A stretch of 64,000 nt of DNA from Micromonospora sp. R77 (GTDB taxonomy: Bacteria; Actinomycetota; Actinomycetes; Mycobacteriales; Micromonosporaceae): the NCBI RefSeq assembly GCF_022747945.1, contig NZ_JALDST010000001.1, positions 5,828,001 to 5,892,000 on the forward strand. Reading direction: 5' to 3'. The notes below the pieces were generated by a model. That model ran no database searches. It had not been told where the DNA came from and worked only from the letters and a program-made list of their open reading frames with translations. The position numbers and the translations under genes were made by a program. This document shows positions 43,758-52,872 of this stretch, one piece after another (position 1 is the stretch's first letter; each line of letters opens with the position of its first letter).

Positions 43758-43792
43758 GGGCCCGACCCCCTCGCGATTGAGGGAATCGGGCC
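43758..43792 (-). terminator. Terminator of the lipoprotein gene
   Basis: Inverted repeat ggcccga...tcgggcc (7 bp) enclosing ccctc/gaggg, immediately downstream of the lipoprotein stop. Confidence 0.7.
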
Positions 43793-43815
43793 GTAGGGCT
43801 ACTCGCGTGCCTCGC

Positions 43816-44334
43816 CTACTTCTGGCAACGCCCGCTTGCCTGCCCCTCGGCAATGACCTTGTCGACGCCCTTGGTGTAGTCCGTCATCGACTCGGCGTCC
43901 GGCTGGTACCGCCACTGCCCGTCCTCGTACCGGATCTCGGACATCCCGGCGACGATCGACCGCTTGAAGTTCACGACCGCCTTGTCCTCGCCCTCAAGTC
44001 GGGCACCGGTGATCTCGAAGGTCAGGCCGGTGATGGTCTTGCACTCGGTGTGCAGGCGGGCGTACTCATCGCGGGTGATCGCCGCCTTGCCCTCCTTGGT
44101 CCAGAGGTCCCATGCACCCTTCCAGTCGCCGGCCGCGTAGGTGTCGTACTCCTTCTGAGCTAGCGCCTTGGCCGCTTCCACCGTCTTCGGCTCCTGCGGC
44201 TTGTCGGCCTTGGCCTCGGCGGAGGCGGCACCCGGGGTGCCAGGGATGGTCGGCTCGGTGGTGTCCTCGTTCCCGCAGCCAGCGGTGAGCAGGGCCAACC
44301 CGAGGGCTCCAACGGCGATGATGGTCTTGCGCAT
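43816..44334 (-). CDS. Small lipoprotein of unknown function
   Basis: 172 residues. Signal peptide MRKTIIAVGALGLALLTAGC ends in a clean lipobox (LTAGC, lipidated Cys20). A Thr/Pro/Lys-rich linker (about 21-50) leads to a compact alpha/beta domain (KEYDTYAAGDWKGAWDLWTKEGK ... VNFKRSIVAGMSEIRYEDGQWRY), similar in outline to the DUF4878/SnoaL-like cell-surface lipoproteins. Two cysteines at the mature end might form a disulfide. Stands alone with its own terminator. Confidence 0.8.
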   Translation of the reverse strand: MRKTIIAVGALGLALLTAGCGNEDTTEPTIPGTPGAASAEAKADKPQEPKTVEAAKALAQKEYDTYAAGDWKGAWDLWTKEGKAAITRDEYARLHTECKTITGLTFEITGARLEGEDKAVVNFKRSIVAGMSEIRYEDGQWRYQPDAESMTDYTKGVDKVIAEGQASGRCQK

Positions 44335-45120
44335 TCGTGTGTCTCCTGGTCATGGTGCAGTGCAGGCCAGTCGGCCAGCATGGCCGCGATCGGTCGTGAA
44401 CCGTCGCCGCTCTCGGCGGATCGCGGGTGATCATGGCAGGTCGGTGCGACAGGCCAGCTATGGGCGTCGGTCGCTGGTCAGCTCAGGCTGGTTGCGATCG
44501 GGGTGTCGGCGTTGTAGACGGTGACGGTTTGCTCGTCGAGGGCGATGTCTTGTTCTCATGTATGCGACAAGTGCGCGGCGACCGTAAGTGATGGGGAGGC
44601 TGCTGTCGGTTGCGCGCACGCATCTCTAACTGCTATGGGTCAGCTCGATCGGAACATGGGAACTTCGAGATACTTCTCGATCGAGAAAGATCGACAGAGG
44701 GTGACCCTGGTTGAATTTGCAAATAACGCTCCACTAGACCGAATTCGTGAGGATGATCGCATTGTGGCGCAGGGAATCGTCAGGGTTATTCAGGAAAGAA
44801 TGCAAGGCCGGGCCGGTTCGTCAGGAAGCTGATTAAGGCTCAGTTGCTACTGGTCGCGGATCCGTACAGTGATCCGACATGTCAATACGAGATGCCGTAG
44901 GGATCTACGCGGTAGACCGCCAAGGCCGGCCATAGTCGTGACGGGTGTCCAACTTGAGTGGACTGGAGCAGAAGCGCCGTTGTTGATGGCGGCAAGACGG
45001 GCACGACTGGTTCGGAAGATCATCAAGGTTCCTACGCCGTGTTGATCGCCGGGCGGGCGACGTTCGTTCATGGGTATGAGTGGGTGCCGGAGAGCCCACC
45101 GGGTGTGATGATCGGCGGCG
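44335..45120. other. Low-GC-tending spacer with one possible small gene
   Basis: Mostly no recognisable gene. A small frame at 44635-44832 (65 codons, MGQLDRNMGTSRYFSIEKDR...) stands out because the DNA at 44580-44780 is richer in A and T than the rest of the window and the peptide is hydrophilic, which may mark a foreign gene fragment. I cannot assign it. Confidence 0.35.
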
Positions 45121-45990
45121 ATGAGCGGTAGTGAGGATTCTGCGTCGATGACGGTGGCCCTGGGGCGGGTGGTGGTGCCGTCGGGGACTGTCGTGCTGGC
45201 CTGCGGTGGGTTTGTCGATCAGTGGGCCGACCTTGGGGAGCCCTTGTCGGTTCGTGCGATGCGGGCGGCGGATGAGGGCGGCGCGCATCTGCAGGACTGG
45301 CTCGTGGAGGTGGTCGCGGTGCCGGCCGGACCGGGAGCGTTGACGGTGACTGCGCGGACGCGGCCCGGTACGTACGAGAAGATCGACACGATATCCATGC
45401 TCGACATCGACCTGGGCTTACCGTGGTCGGCGGTGTCAGCAGGAGAGGAACCAGTGGTCCTAGGCGATTTGCCCGTGGACCCGTCCGGGATGGTTATCGG
45501 TGACGCGGTTGCGCTTGACTCATGGGTGGGCTTCCTGCCGAAGGCACGCAGTATCGACGGGTTGGCTGACCTGCGAGTCTGGGGCAGGGGCGATCAGGAG
45601 GCGTGGGCGCACTTCGGCGGGCAGTCGTTTTCGGGGTTCCGCACCGCCCGCCTGCGTGGCTGGTTGGATCTGCCCGTTGAAGTCGCGTACGAGAGAGCGG
45701 CGGCGATCAACCGGTGGGCGGCCGCGCGGGGTCACTACGCGCACATGGCATCCGTCGACCTGCACAGCCATCACCATTTGGGTTGGCGAGCGGGCTGGCA
45801 GGATCCCCTCGGCGTAGGAGTGATCGAGGTAGCTGGCTGCCCGATCCTTTGTGTCGGCTGGGCACCGAGCGAACTTCAACGATTCAAAGCAGGCAGGTCT
45901 TTTGGGCAGGTGTACCCGCTGACCCTGGAACACGTGGCGGGCAGGGCCTTACTGCGATGGAGCATCTCACCCACCACCGCCGAGGTCTGA
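45121..45990 (+). CDS. Hypothetical protein
   Basis: 289 residues from ATG 45121, though no ribosome site is visible and an alternative start is possible. Mixed alpha/beta with Trp-rich motifs (DSWVGFLPKARSIDGLADL, AWAHFGGQSFSGF, HSHHHLGWRAGWQDPLG). Its folded second half resembles actinobacterial DUF-type proteins, but I cannot name the family. A perfect 28-bp palindrome overlaps the stop codon. Part of a set of isolated, immunity-like orphans in this accessory region. Confidence 0.6.
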   Translation: MSGSEDSASMTVALGRVVVPSGTVVLACGGFVDQWADLGEPLSVRAMRAADEGGAHLQDWLVEVVAVPAGPGALTVTARTRPGTYEKIDTISMLDIDLGLPWSAVSAGEEPVVLGDLPVDPSGMVIGDAVALDSWVGFLPKARSIDGLADLRVWGRGDQEAWAHFGGQSFSGFRTARLRGWLDLPVEVAYERAAAINRWAAARGHYAHMASVDLHSHHHLGWRAGWQDPLGVGVIEVAGCPILCVGWAPSELQRFKAGRSFGQVYPLTLEHVAGRALLRWSISPTTAEV

Positions 45991-46010
45991 CGGGCGCGCC
46001 CGTCAGACCT
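45983..46010 (+). terminator. 28-bp perfect palindromic terminator
   Basis: Sequence aggtctgacgggcg followed directly by its complement (no loop bases). It includes the stop codon of the upstream gene, as is seen for terminators of compact actinobacterial genes. Confidence 0.75.
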
Positions 46011-46293
46011 ATGAGGCGACGCTGATCCCCTGTACGCTCATGCCGCCGAAGGTGCTGTTCATCATCTGCAGCCGTCACGCTCGGTTCTGGACCACGGCGG
46101 CAAGTGAGGCCTGCAACTGCCGTTGAGCGGACGGACGGCTGGCCCTGGCGGGTCGGCCCCCGGCAGGACGCCGTCGTGGCGACGCGAGAAGTCGACAGCC
46201 GAATTGTGAGCCGTCAGAGAGCCGCACGGCATTGTGCCGGTGCTCGTTGCCGAGATAAGGCGGTCGGAGGCGGAGGCGTGCCCCTGCGGCGTC

Positions 46294-46968
46294 ATGGTTT
46301 CCATCGGCTATGTTGCCGGCGTGGATATCCAGGTGCTGGAGGGTGCGCTCGTCGAGGTGAGGTCGGTCGTTACTGGCATGGACCGACGTGTGTTCGGCGA
46401 GTTCGTAGGGCCACGTGGTGAGCTGGCGTCGTACGCGTTCGGCTGGACCACCGGCTCAAGCCCGCAGGTCGCCCGCCTGTCCATCGGGATCGGTGCCGGC
46501 AATCCTGGCGGTGGCACGTTCCACGCCGTTATCTTCCCGAACGAGGGTGGCCACGCCTTCTCACTCGTCGACGAGCCGTTCGAGCGGGTCCCGCAGGGCG
46601 GTCCAGACCTGACCGCGGAGCAGTCGCGCGCCCACGAGGACCTGCCATTTGTCTGGTGGGTCACCGACCACGTCATGCAGCACGATCGGCGAGCTTGGTG
46701 GATGCGGCACTGGCTGCTGGGCACGACCTGTATCCAGACCCCTGAGGTCTTCGAACGCCACGAGCATGTTCTGCTGATCAGTCACGACGCGGACGAGGGA
46801 GTGTGGCAGCTGATCGGAACCTCCGACGCGACCGGCAGCACCGGCAAGCTCGGGCACCTGCACCACGCCGTTGACGACGATCCCAGCCTGATCGACGTTC
46901 TCGACCTGCCGCCCGGGCGCAGCGCGGTACGCACGGGCGTCGGAAGACCCTGGACCCGCCGCCTCTAA
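46294..46968 (+). CDS. Hypothetical protein, immunity-like orphan
   Basis: 224 residues if ATG 46294 is used; the frame is open back to 46234, where an alternative start would add 20 poorly conserved residues. Features: VWWVTDHVMQHDRRAWWMRHW and HEHVLLISHDADEGVWQLIGTSDA, the latter resembling the DUF2185/immunity-protein pattern. No signal peptide. Flanked by non-coding, rearranged DNA. Function unknown. Confidence 0.5.
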   Translation: MVSIGYVAGVDIQVLEGALVEVRSVVTGMDRRVFGEFVGPRGELASYAFGWTTGSSPQVARLSIGIGAGNPGGGTFHAVIFPNEGGHAFSLVDEPFERVPQGGPDLTAEQSRAHEDLPFVWWVTDHVMQHDRRAWWMRHWLLGTTCIQTPEVFERHEHVLLISHDADEGVWQLIGTSDATGSTGKLGHLHHAVDDDPSLIDVLDLPPGRSAVRTGVGRPWTRRL

Positions 46969-47775
46969 CCCCCCGATGCTGGGCGAAAGACGAACCGACA
47001 TCCCGATCTGCCGCTAATAGAGCGCGGCATCCGAGAGTGCGGCCGGGGACGGCCGGGCCGTGGGGAGCAGGTCGGAGCACTCGGGGCTAACGGGCGCTGG
47101 CCAGGCGTCGACGTCAGCCAAGGCCGCTCAGGCGGAGCCGACAGCAGCCAGGATCCGTTGCCGAACGACCTGCGATACCGTGCATCTCGGCCTGCCTGCA
47201 GCAGTCCGATCACCAGCCCGAGAGATTGGGGGAGCAGGTTGGGAGCACCCGGGTGCACTCAATGGCCTTGAACTGCACCGAACGGTGCGCAACTGCACCC
47301 ACCCCTAGCTTCGGGTTCTCGTTTTAGCAGGTCAGAGTCTGTGCGGCGTCCTGCTTCACACAACTGCACTCAACGGCAGCGAACAGCAGTTAACGGCACT
47401 CTATGTCGCCTGGTAGGGGAGTATCCGCAGGTCAGCGCCGTAAGGAGTTTGTGGCTGCTCGGGCCTTGCAAGTGGGTGCAGATTGGGTGCAGAGCACCGA
47501 AGTGGTCAAGGTTCGCTGCTCCCGGTCTGGCTGGTGCCGGCTGTCGGCCCAGGGCTCGCTGACGCCGTTCGCGCGCGCATGCTGCATCGACCTGTGGCAC
47601 TGGTATTCGCTGCGGTGGCGTCGGTCGAGAACCCGGAGGCTGAGATGCGAATCCCACCTGGGGCCCTCCGGCCAGGGCTTCCTGCCCGGTGGCATCTTCG
47701 GCGCCCCGAAAGCCTCAACATCGGCACCCTCTTCGCGGGCTGGCGACGTCCGCTCATGCCGAAGTGTGGGTGCCG
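46969..47775. other. Non-coding segment containing an attP-like repeat array
   Basis: No gene is supported. It holds the decamer arrays described separately (47261-47401). From 47472 to 47540 it has GTGCAGATTGGGTGCAG-type sequence that parallels TTGGGAGCAGATTGGGAGC at 54480, so this block and the one at 54.2-54.5 kb share ancestry. Confidence 0.5.
47261..47401. repeat. attP-like site: two arrays of 10-bp repeats around a tRNA-Val core
   Basis: Left array of four decamers in exact 10-bp register at 47261-47300 (aatggccttg, aactgcaccg, aacggtgcgc, aactgcaccc). Then 40 bp, then core gtcctgcttcacac (47348-47361), then a right array of four decamers at 47362-47401 (aactgcactc, aacggcagcg, aacagcagtt, aacggcactc). 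A related block with the same 40-bp spacing is at 54261. Arm-core-arm order suits integrase binding. Confidence 0.65.
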
Positions 47776-48350
47776 CTACGGTCCGCGCCGGAGGTCGAAC
47801 GTTCGGACTTCACCCATCACGTCGAGTACCATTCGACCGTCGGTGACCCGATAGGACCACGGTGGCTCGACGAAAGTGGTCCACAACTTTCGGCCATCGG
47901 CGGTCCAGACGGCGAGTTCTAGTTCTGCGGACATCACGGCCACGTCTTCGTGCAGACGCCAGCCCCAAAAGCCGCACTCCGCTTCATCGATCCAACTGCG
48001 GCGCCATCGTCCAGACCGAGCGTGGTATGCCAACAGCCGCGTGCCTGCCCCGATGAACACCTGCTGCTGCTCCGGCACGAGCAAACTCCGGGGACGAAGC
48101 CGGGACCGGCCGGATGGAATCGCTGGGTGACCACCAAACCCGGCCACTGCGCTCCGTCGTTGATCGCGACGAACGAGTAGCCGGCGACCTCGTGTCCGTC
48201 GACCTGGTCGAAGTGCTCGGCGAGGCCCGCATGTTGCCGGTAGAGCGCGAGCATCGATGGTGCTGCCAGGCCAACAAGAACCTGCATCTCACCGACACTG
48301 ACTTCCACCCGGCCGTCCCGCAGGTCATCCATCAGACGATCATGCCGCAA
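47776..48350 (-). pseudogene. Hypothetical gene split by a one-base frameshift
   Basis: The first half (MRHDRLMDDLRDGRVEVSVG ... VVTQRFHPAGPGFVPG) and the second half (LLVPEQQQVFIGAGTRLLAY ... VMGEVRTFDL) are in different frames and meet near 48085-48095, beside a CCCC-GG run. Joining them needs one base more, giving about 190 codons. The intact protein would be of the kind that starts with a short regulatory helix and ends in a beta-rich domain. It may be real decay or a sequence error. No family assigned. Confidence 0.6.
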
Positions 48351-48430
48351 AACGCAGACCGCGCTGCCGGCAGTCGGCCGGGCGCGGCGGCGTTGCCGGC
48401 AGGCGGGGCCTGCCCGTGATGCTCGCGCCG

Positions 48431-48602
48431 CATCCCCACCCCGGCCTCGTCGCGCAGCCTCCGCAGCCTGCGTACGTCAAGGCCTTCTTGACGACAGACT
48501 CTTTGGCGACAGCCGTATGCCGTGCTCGACAACCGATCGGGGAGAGACCAATGGGCCTATCAAGCCGTGAGTGCCCAGACTGCGGACGACGGGTGAAAGA
48601 GC
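48431..48602 (+). repeat. 172-bp direct repeat, copy 1
   Basis: About 97% identical to 53995-54167 (one indel, about five substitutions). It covers a promoter region and the first 17 codons of the zinc-ribbon gene at 48551. In copy 2 the gene is cut short. Confidence 0.85.
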
Positions 48603-48757
48603 CGTTCCAAGAGACAATCACCGGCCGCGAGGTCTGCCCTGACTGCGCCAGCGCCCTCTTCATCGGCTCTGCTGCTGGCGCGATCACGGGGAACATCGGC
48701 TCTGGTTACGGGGTCTGGGCGATGCTTATGCGCAAGATCCGGCGTTCTTCCGAGTGA
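48551..48757 (+). CDS. Small zinc-ribbon protein
   Basis: 68 residues from ATG 48551 (GGGGAGAGACC upstream). Two CPDC knuckles (SRECPDCGRRV and REVCPDCASAL) can hold one zinc ion. The C-terminal half (FIGSAAGAITGNIGSGYGVWAMLM) is Gly-rich and hydrophobic, so it could dock at a membrane. Its promoter and first codons recur in the repeat at 53995. No function known. Confidence 0.65.
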   Translation: MGLSSRECPDCGRRVKEPFQETITGREVCPDCASALFIGSAAGAITGNIGSGYGVWAMLMRKIRRSSE

Positions 48758-49073
48758 CCAACTGAGTGACGACCGAGGCAGCCGATGCCGAATGCCCACG
48801 GACGACGGTGGACTCTTCCGGCAGCCCTATGGCTGCTCGCCCAGGTCATCGACGGCTAGTGGTTCGTTTCGAGACGAAGGGGCCAAGATCGCCGTCCAAC
48901 CGGTCGCGCTGAGATACCGCATTGATCAATCCTCGCACTACTGGTGCCCTCGGCAGCCATCGATACCGGCAGACGGCTTGACCAGGGAAGCAACCACTTG
49001 ACCAGCCGTCCGCGGTCTCTTCAATGTCCAAGGCCATGACGGTTTCTTGGGCACGGCGAGGGAGTGGTGGGCT
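48758..49073. other. Spacer without recognisable genes
   Basis: 316 bp with no coding signal on either strand, between the zinc-ribbon gene and a convergent membrane-protein gene. Confidence 0.5.
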
Positions 49074-49598
49074 TCAGATGTCATGACGGGCAGCAGCGGT
49101 TCGCTGGGCCAGTTCGCGGCGCAGCACGTCGCGGCCCGGAGTCATGTGGGTGAGAGGAACGAGGATTTCGTGTGGCCGGCTCTGTCCATGCCCAGCCCAT
49201 TGCCACCGCTTCAGCGGGGGATGGGTCCGGTCCGGGTCTATCGGCTCGATCACCAGGGAGGCCAGCAACCGCCCGTGGATCTCGGCTCTGGCGATGTTCG
49301 ACCAACCGATAGACACGGTGACTTCGCCCGGGCCCGCCACCTGTAGATGCTCTTCAGTGAGCTGCAGGGGCAGCCGTGCCTGGTAGCCAGAGACCGCTGG
49401 GCGGCCCAGCCGCTTGGCCAGGGTGAAAATCACCACATAGAGCGGGAGAAGCCAAATCCCGTCCCACCACTGTCGACCTTGGGTCAGGTTGAATGCGACC
49501 TGTCCCGCAGCGACCACGAGCAGCGCGACGGCGACCAGCACGACTCGGCGTGTCGAGCGTCTGAACTCAATCGTGTGGGACTCATCGACGGCAGTCAC
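49074..49598 (-). CDS. Membrane protein with PH-like C-terminal domain
   Basis: 174 residues from GTG 49598; AGGAG lies 6 bases upstream, which favours it over an earlier start. Two adjacent helices (VLVAVALLVVAAGQVAFN and WWDGIWLLPLYVVIFTLAKRL) are followed by a cytosolic beta-rich domain (LPLQLTEEHLQVAGPGEVTVSIGW) like the bacterial PH domains of membrane proteins. No partner genes; the IS5-like element starts 76 bp upstream of its start codon. Confidence 0.65.
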   Translation of the reverse strand: MTAVDESHTIEFRRSTRRVVLVAVALLVVAAGQVAFNLTQGRQWWDGIWLLPLYVVIFTLAKRLGRPAVSGYQARLPLQLTEEHLQVAGPGEVTVSIGWSNIARAEIHGRLLASLVIEPIDPDRTHPPLKRWQWAGHGQSRPHEILVPLTHMTPGRDVLRRELAQRTAAARHDI

Positions 49599-49703
49599 GG
49601 CGATCTCCTGCCCGGCCGGTCTACGGGCCAAACGGACCCGGACCGCACCGACAGGGCTGCCGGTCCGCATCTAGGGCGTGTCTCGTGGATCTGTGAGGCG
49701 TGA

Positions 49704-50649
49704 GTGTGTATCACGTTCGTCGTGTCTGGACGCTTCGAGCTAACTGACGCTGAGTGCGAACTGCTCAAGCCGCTGCTGCCTGGGGATCCGCCACGTGGTG
49801 GTCGGTGGCGTGATCATCGTACGACGGTCTCGGGAATCTTGTTCCGGGAACGGACGGGGATAACGTGGCGGGACCTGCCCATCAGGTTCGGCCCCTGGAA
49901 GACCGTTTACCAGCGCAAACGCCGCTGGACGCTCGACGGAACCTGGGCGGCGATCTGCGACGCGCTGCGCATTGAATGCGACGCCGACGAGGGCGACGAC
50001 TGGACCTCGGCGTCGACTCGACCGTGGTCCGCGCGCACCAGCACGCCGCCGGAGCCCGCCGTGAGCCGCCGAAAGAGCTGGCCGGGGATGCCGGAGACGG
50101 CAAAGGGGGCGGTCGGCATCGGGCGAATCGGTTGACCGTGAAGCGCTCGGTCGGTCCCGCGGCGGGCTGAGCACGAAGCTGCACCTGGCCGGCGACCGCA
50201 GGTGCCGGCCGGTCAGCCGGACCCTGACCGCAGGGCAGCGCCACGACAGCGTCGGGTTCGCCAAGGTCATGGATGGTATTCGCATCCGGCGCCGGGTGGG
50301 CCGGCCGCGCATCCGGCCGGGCCGGGTGCTGGCGGACAAGGCTTACACGAACAAGAAGATCCGCGCCGAGCTGCGCCGACGCCGGATCACGGCGGTGATC
50401 CCGGAGAAGAGGGACCAGATCGCCGCGAGGAAGGCCAAGGGCAGCCGCGGCGGCCGTCCTCCGGCCTTCGACCGCAAGCTGTACCGGCAGCGCAACGTCG
50501 TCGAACGCGCGATCAACAAGCTCAAGCAGTTCCGGGCCGTGGCCACCCGCTACGACAAGAGAGACTTCATGTACCAGGCCGCGGTCGACGTCGCCACTAT
50601 GAAGATCTGGCTACGCGACCTCACCCGAGATCCACGACACTCGGCGTAG
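49704..50649 (+). pseudogene. IS5-family transposase, frameshifted
   Basis: DDE transposase of the IS5 (IS427-like) group: ELTDAECELLKPLLPGDPPRGGRW, the GVDSTVVRAHQHAAG segment with the first Asp, LADKAYTNKKIRAELRRR with the second Asp, and ERAINKLKQFRAVATRYDKR. These lie in three different frames. One frame change between orfA and orfB is normal for this group by programmed frameshifting; the other is not. It is therefore likely inactive. No intact copy is in the window. Confidence 0.85.
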
Positions 50650-50655
50650 CGCGGG

Positions 50656-51243
50656 TCACCCTGGCAGATCATTGTTGCCGGGCAGCCAGGCCCAACCCGG
50701 GTCGGCATCCAACGCCTCAGGCTCGGCCAGTGCCGCCTCGTATGCGGCGCGATCGAAGGTGTACGGCCCGATCGGCAGCTCACCCCACTGCTTGCGGTGC
50801 GGCTGGACGAATTCCGACCAGGTGACGGCGTGGTCGTCGGCCCTGATCACGGCGAGCAGCGGCCAGCATTCCCAGTCCCCGCAGGAGCCGCAGCCCAGCA
50901 GGGGTGCTCGGCCACCCCACAGGCCGTGCGTGCGCCGGTGGTCCTCGTCCGGCTCGCCGAGCAGTAACCGCGATGGTGCGCCCAGCTCAGAGGCCCACAG
51001 GTCGCAGTACTGGTCGAGCACGAACCGCCACATCTTCTCCGCGTCGTCCACGCCGTCGAGTTCGTTCAGCCAGAGATCACGGGTCGCCTCTGCTGCCACG
51101 AGGCGCAGGTCCTCGCCGTTGACCCGGATGCCCCAGCGCCGCAGGGCGGCGCCCGGGCCATGGGCACGGTTGGGGTGGGTGAAGAAGACGACCTGATCCA
51201 CCCGGCAAGCGAACCAGCCCTGTCGGGCCTTTGTCGAACCCAA
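50656..51243 (-). CDS. Hypothetical passenger protein inside the IS5-like unit
   Basis: 195 residues if the ATG at 51243 is used; the family-like part may begin later at VDQVVFFTHPN, so the start is uncertain. It contains a Cys-rich stretch GCGSCGDWECWPLLAVI and a Trp-rich end (PGWAWLPGNNDLPG). It converges with the transposase, 6 bp from the element's inner end, and its start side is within 80 bp of the outer repeat. I recognise no family; similar orphans occur in Streptomyces. It may be a cargo gene or simply trapped DNA. Confidence 0.55.
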   Translation of the reverse strand: MGSTKARQGWFACRVDQVVFFTHPNRAHGPGAALRRWGIRVNGEDLRLVAAEATRDLWLNELDGVDDAEKMWRFVLDQYCDLWASELGAPSRLLLGEPDEDHRRTHGLWGGRAPLLGCGSCGDWECWPLLAVIRADDHAVTWSEFVQPHRKQWGELPIGPYTFDRAAYEAALAEPEALDADPGWAWLPGNNDLPG

Positions 51244-51345
51244 ATCGCAGGCGGCGCCGGAAATGGGTGACGCCGATCAACCTTGCCCAGGCACTGAACC
51301 AGCCACCCACGTGCGACAGCCGAGATCCACGAGACACGGCCTAGT

Positions 51346-52462
51346 TGTACTGCCCAGGGAGATTGGTTGAGGTCGTGTGACGACACGGCGTAGATAGACG
51401 TGATGACGAAGGCCTCCGGTTGTGGAGTGGAGCTGTCTAGGAACCGCTCCGGCAACCAGGAGGCCTTCGTGTCCCACGCTAACGCCGCTTTGACTCCTCG
51501 TGCACGTCTTCGCCTGGCGCGTCTGATCGTGGATGAGGGGTGGCCGGTCGCCCGGGCGGCGGAGCGCTATGACGTGTCCTGGCCGACGGCGAAACGGTGG
51601 GCGGTGCGCTACGCCGAGCTCGGCGCCGACGCGATGACGGACCGGTCGTCACGGCCGCATCGCAGCCCGAACCGCACCTGCCAGCCGCTGGTGCGCAAGG
51701 TGGTGCACCTGCGGTGGAAGCACCGCCTGGGGCCGGTGCAGATCGCCGGTCGCCTCGGCATGCCCGCCTCGACGGTGCACGCGGTGCTGACCCGCTGCAG
51801 GGTGAACCGGCTCTCGCACATAGACCGGCGCACCGGCGAACCGGTGCGTCGTTACGAGCACGACCACGCCGGGGCGATGCTGCACGTCGACGTCAAGAAG
51901 CTCGGCCAGATCCCCGACGGCGGCGGGTGGCGTTACGTCGGTCGGGTGCAGGGCGACCGCAACCGTGAAGCCACCGCCCGCCGCACCGGCACCCGCAACC
52001 AGCACTGGGAGCCGCGGATCGGGACCGCGTTCGTGCACACCGTCGTCGATGACCACTCACGGGTCGCCTACGCCGAGATCCGCGACGACGAGAAAGCCGT
52101 CACCGCCATCGACGTGCTCCACCACGCGGTCGCCTGGTTCGCCGCCAGAGGCGTCACCGTCGAGCGGGTGCTGACCGACAACGGCTCCGCCTACAAGTCC
52201 TACGCCTGGCGCGACGCCTGCACCGAACTCGGCATCACCCCGAAGAAGACCCGCCCCTACCGACCCCAAACCAACGGCAAGGTCGAACGCTTCCACCGAA
52301 CCCTCACCGACGGCTGGGCCTTCGGCCGGTTCTACACCTCCGAAGCAGCCCGACGCAAAGCCCTACCCGCCTGGCTGCATCACTACAACCACCACCGCCC
52401 CCACACCGCAACCGGCGGCAAACCGCCCATCACCAGGCTGACCAACGTCCCTGGGCAGTACA
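51346..52462 (+). mobile_element. IS481-family insertion sequence
   Basis: 1117 bp with inverted ends TGTACTGCCCAGGG... (from 51346) and its complement ...CCCTGGGCAGTACA (to 52462). It sits one base from the IS5-like unit. No target duplication is visible, so rearrangement or insertion beside the older element is likely. Confidence 0.85.
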
Positions 52463-52623
52463 CGGGACTGCGCGCGTTGCGGCCTGACGTTGCCGAATTC
52501 CGCTTTATCAGATTAAGGCGGCCCGCAAAGCGGGCCGCGCCGGCCCCGGCCCCGGCCTGCTGGCGACCTCCGGCCGGCATCGGCCGGGCCGGCCGGCCAC
52601 GCTGGCGGACGACAAGACCTTGA
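51469..52623 (+). CDS. IS481-family transposase with read-through C-terminus
   Basis: 384 residues from GTG 51469 (AGGAGG 5 bases upstream). An N-terminal HTH_29 (ARLRLARLIVDEGWPVARAAERYDVSWPTAKRW), then the rve integrase core with DDE: LHVDVKKLG, VVDDHSRVAYAEI, RVLTDNGSAYKS and KVERFHRTL. The catalytic residues are intact. The element lacks a stop before its right end, so translation runs 54 codons into flanking DNA (RLRRPAKRAAPAPAPA...). The normal family end is at VPGQYT. Confidence 0.93.
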   Translation: MSHANAALTPRARLRLARLIVDEGWPVARAAERYDVSWPTAKRWAVRYAELGADAMTDRSSRPHRSPNRTCQPLVRKVVHLRWKHRLGPVQIAGRLGMPASTVHAVLTRCRVNRLSHIDRRTGEPVRRYEHDHAGAMLHVDVKKLGQIPDGGGWRYVGRVQGDRNREATARRTGTRNQHWEPRIGTAFVHTVVDDHSRVAYAEIRDDEKAVTAIDVLHHAVAWFAARGVTVERVLTDNGSAYKSYAWRDACTELGITPKKTRPYRPQTNGKVERFHRTLTDGWAFGRFYTSEAARRKALPAWLHHYNHHRPHTATGGKPPITRLTNVPGQYTGLRALRPDVAEFRFIRLRRPAKRAAPAPAPACWRPPAGIGRAGRPRWRTTRP

Positions 52624-52872
52624 AGACCTCGGGGCTCCGCCCCGAACCCCGGCCCTCCTCAGAGATGCTGCCGCGGCTCACCTCGCCGGGCACCACAAGG
52701 GCTACCAGCCTCCCCGGACGGGGCCAAGGTCGTTCGGCTGGTGAGGCGCTCCACCTTGTCCCCGTCCGGGGAGGCTGGACGGTCTGGCGACTGCCCGACG
52801 AGGAGATCCGCTCCAAGTCCCGCAGCGCCAGCAGCCGCTACCGATCTCCACTGCTCCTGGCAGACTGTCCGC
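52463..52872. other. Spacer rich in inverted repeats
   Basis: No gene. Contains a 9-bp hairpin gcggcccgc-aaa-gcgggccgc (52518-52538), which would stop the transposase transcript, and the large inverted repeat described at 52705. Confidence 0.6.
52705..52778. repeat. 26-bp inverted repeat, one mismatch, 22-bp loop
   Basis: Arms 52705-52730 and 52753-52778 pair over 26 positions with a single mismatch. Much longer than a normal terminator stem; a cruciform, a decayed mobile-element pair of ends, or a strong RNA hairpin are possible. Confidence 0.75.

Larger units (their letters stand above)
49675..51340 (+). mobile_element. IS5-like unit with an extra terminal repeat and passenger gene
   Basis: Outer inverted repeats GGCGTGTCTCGTGGATCT (49675-49692) and its 17/18 complement (51323-51340), flanked on both sides by the target tetranucleotide CTAG (49671-49674 and 51341-51344). 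An internal, less perfect right end lies at about 50629-50649, where the transposase ends. The second outer repeat encloses the gene at 50656, so the whole 1.67 kb may have moved as one. Confidence 0.7.

Noticed and set aside
47261..47401. CRISPR array
   Set aside because: Units are 10 bp, contiguous and degenerate, with no spacers.
47403..47846. Open frame as an integrase remnant
   Set aside because: No tyrosine- or serine-recombinase motif could be found.
50202..50825. Plus-strand frame running past the IS5 end
   Set aside because: It is the transposase region in a wrong frame and then antisense to the passenger gene.
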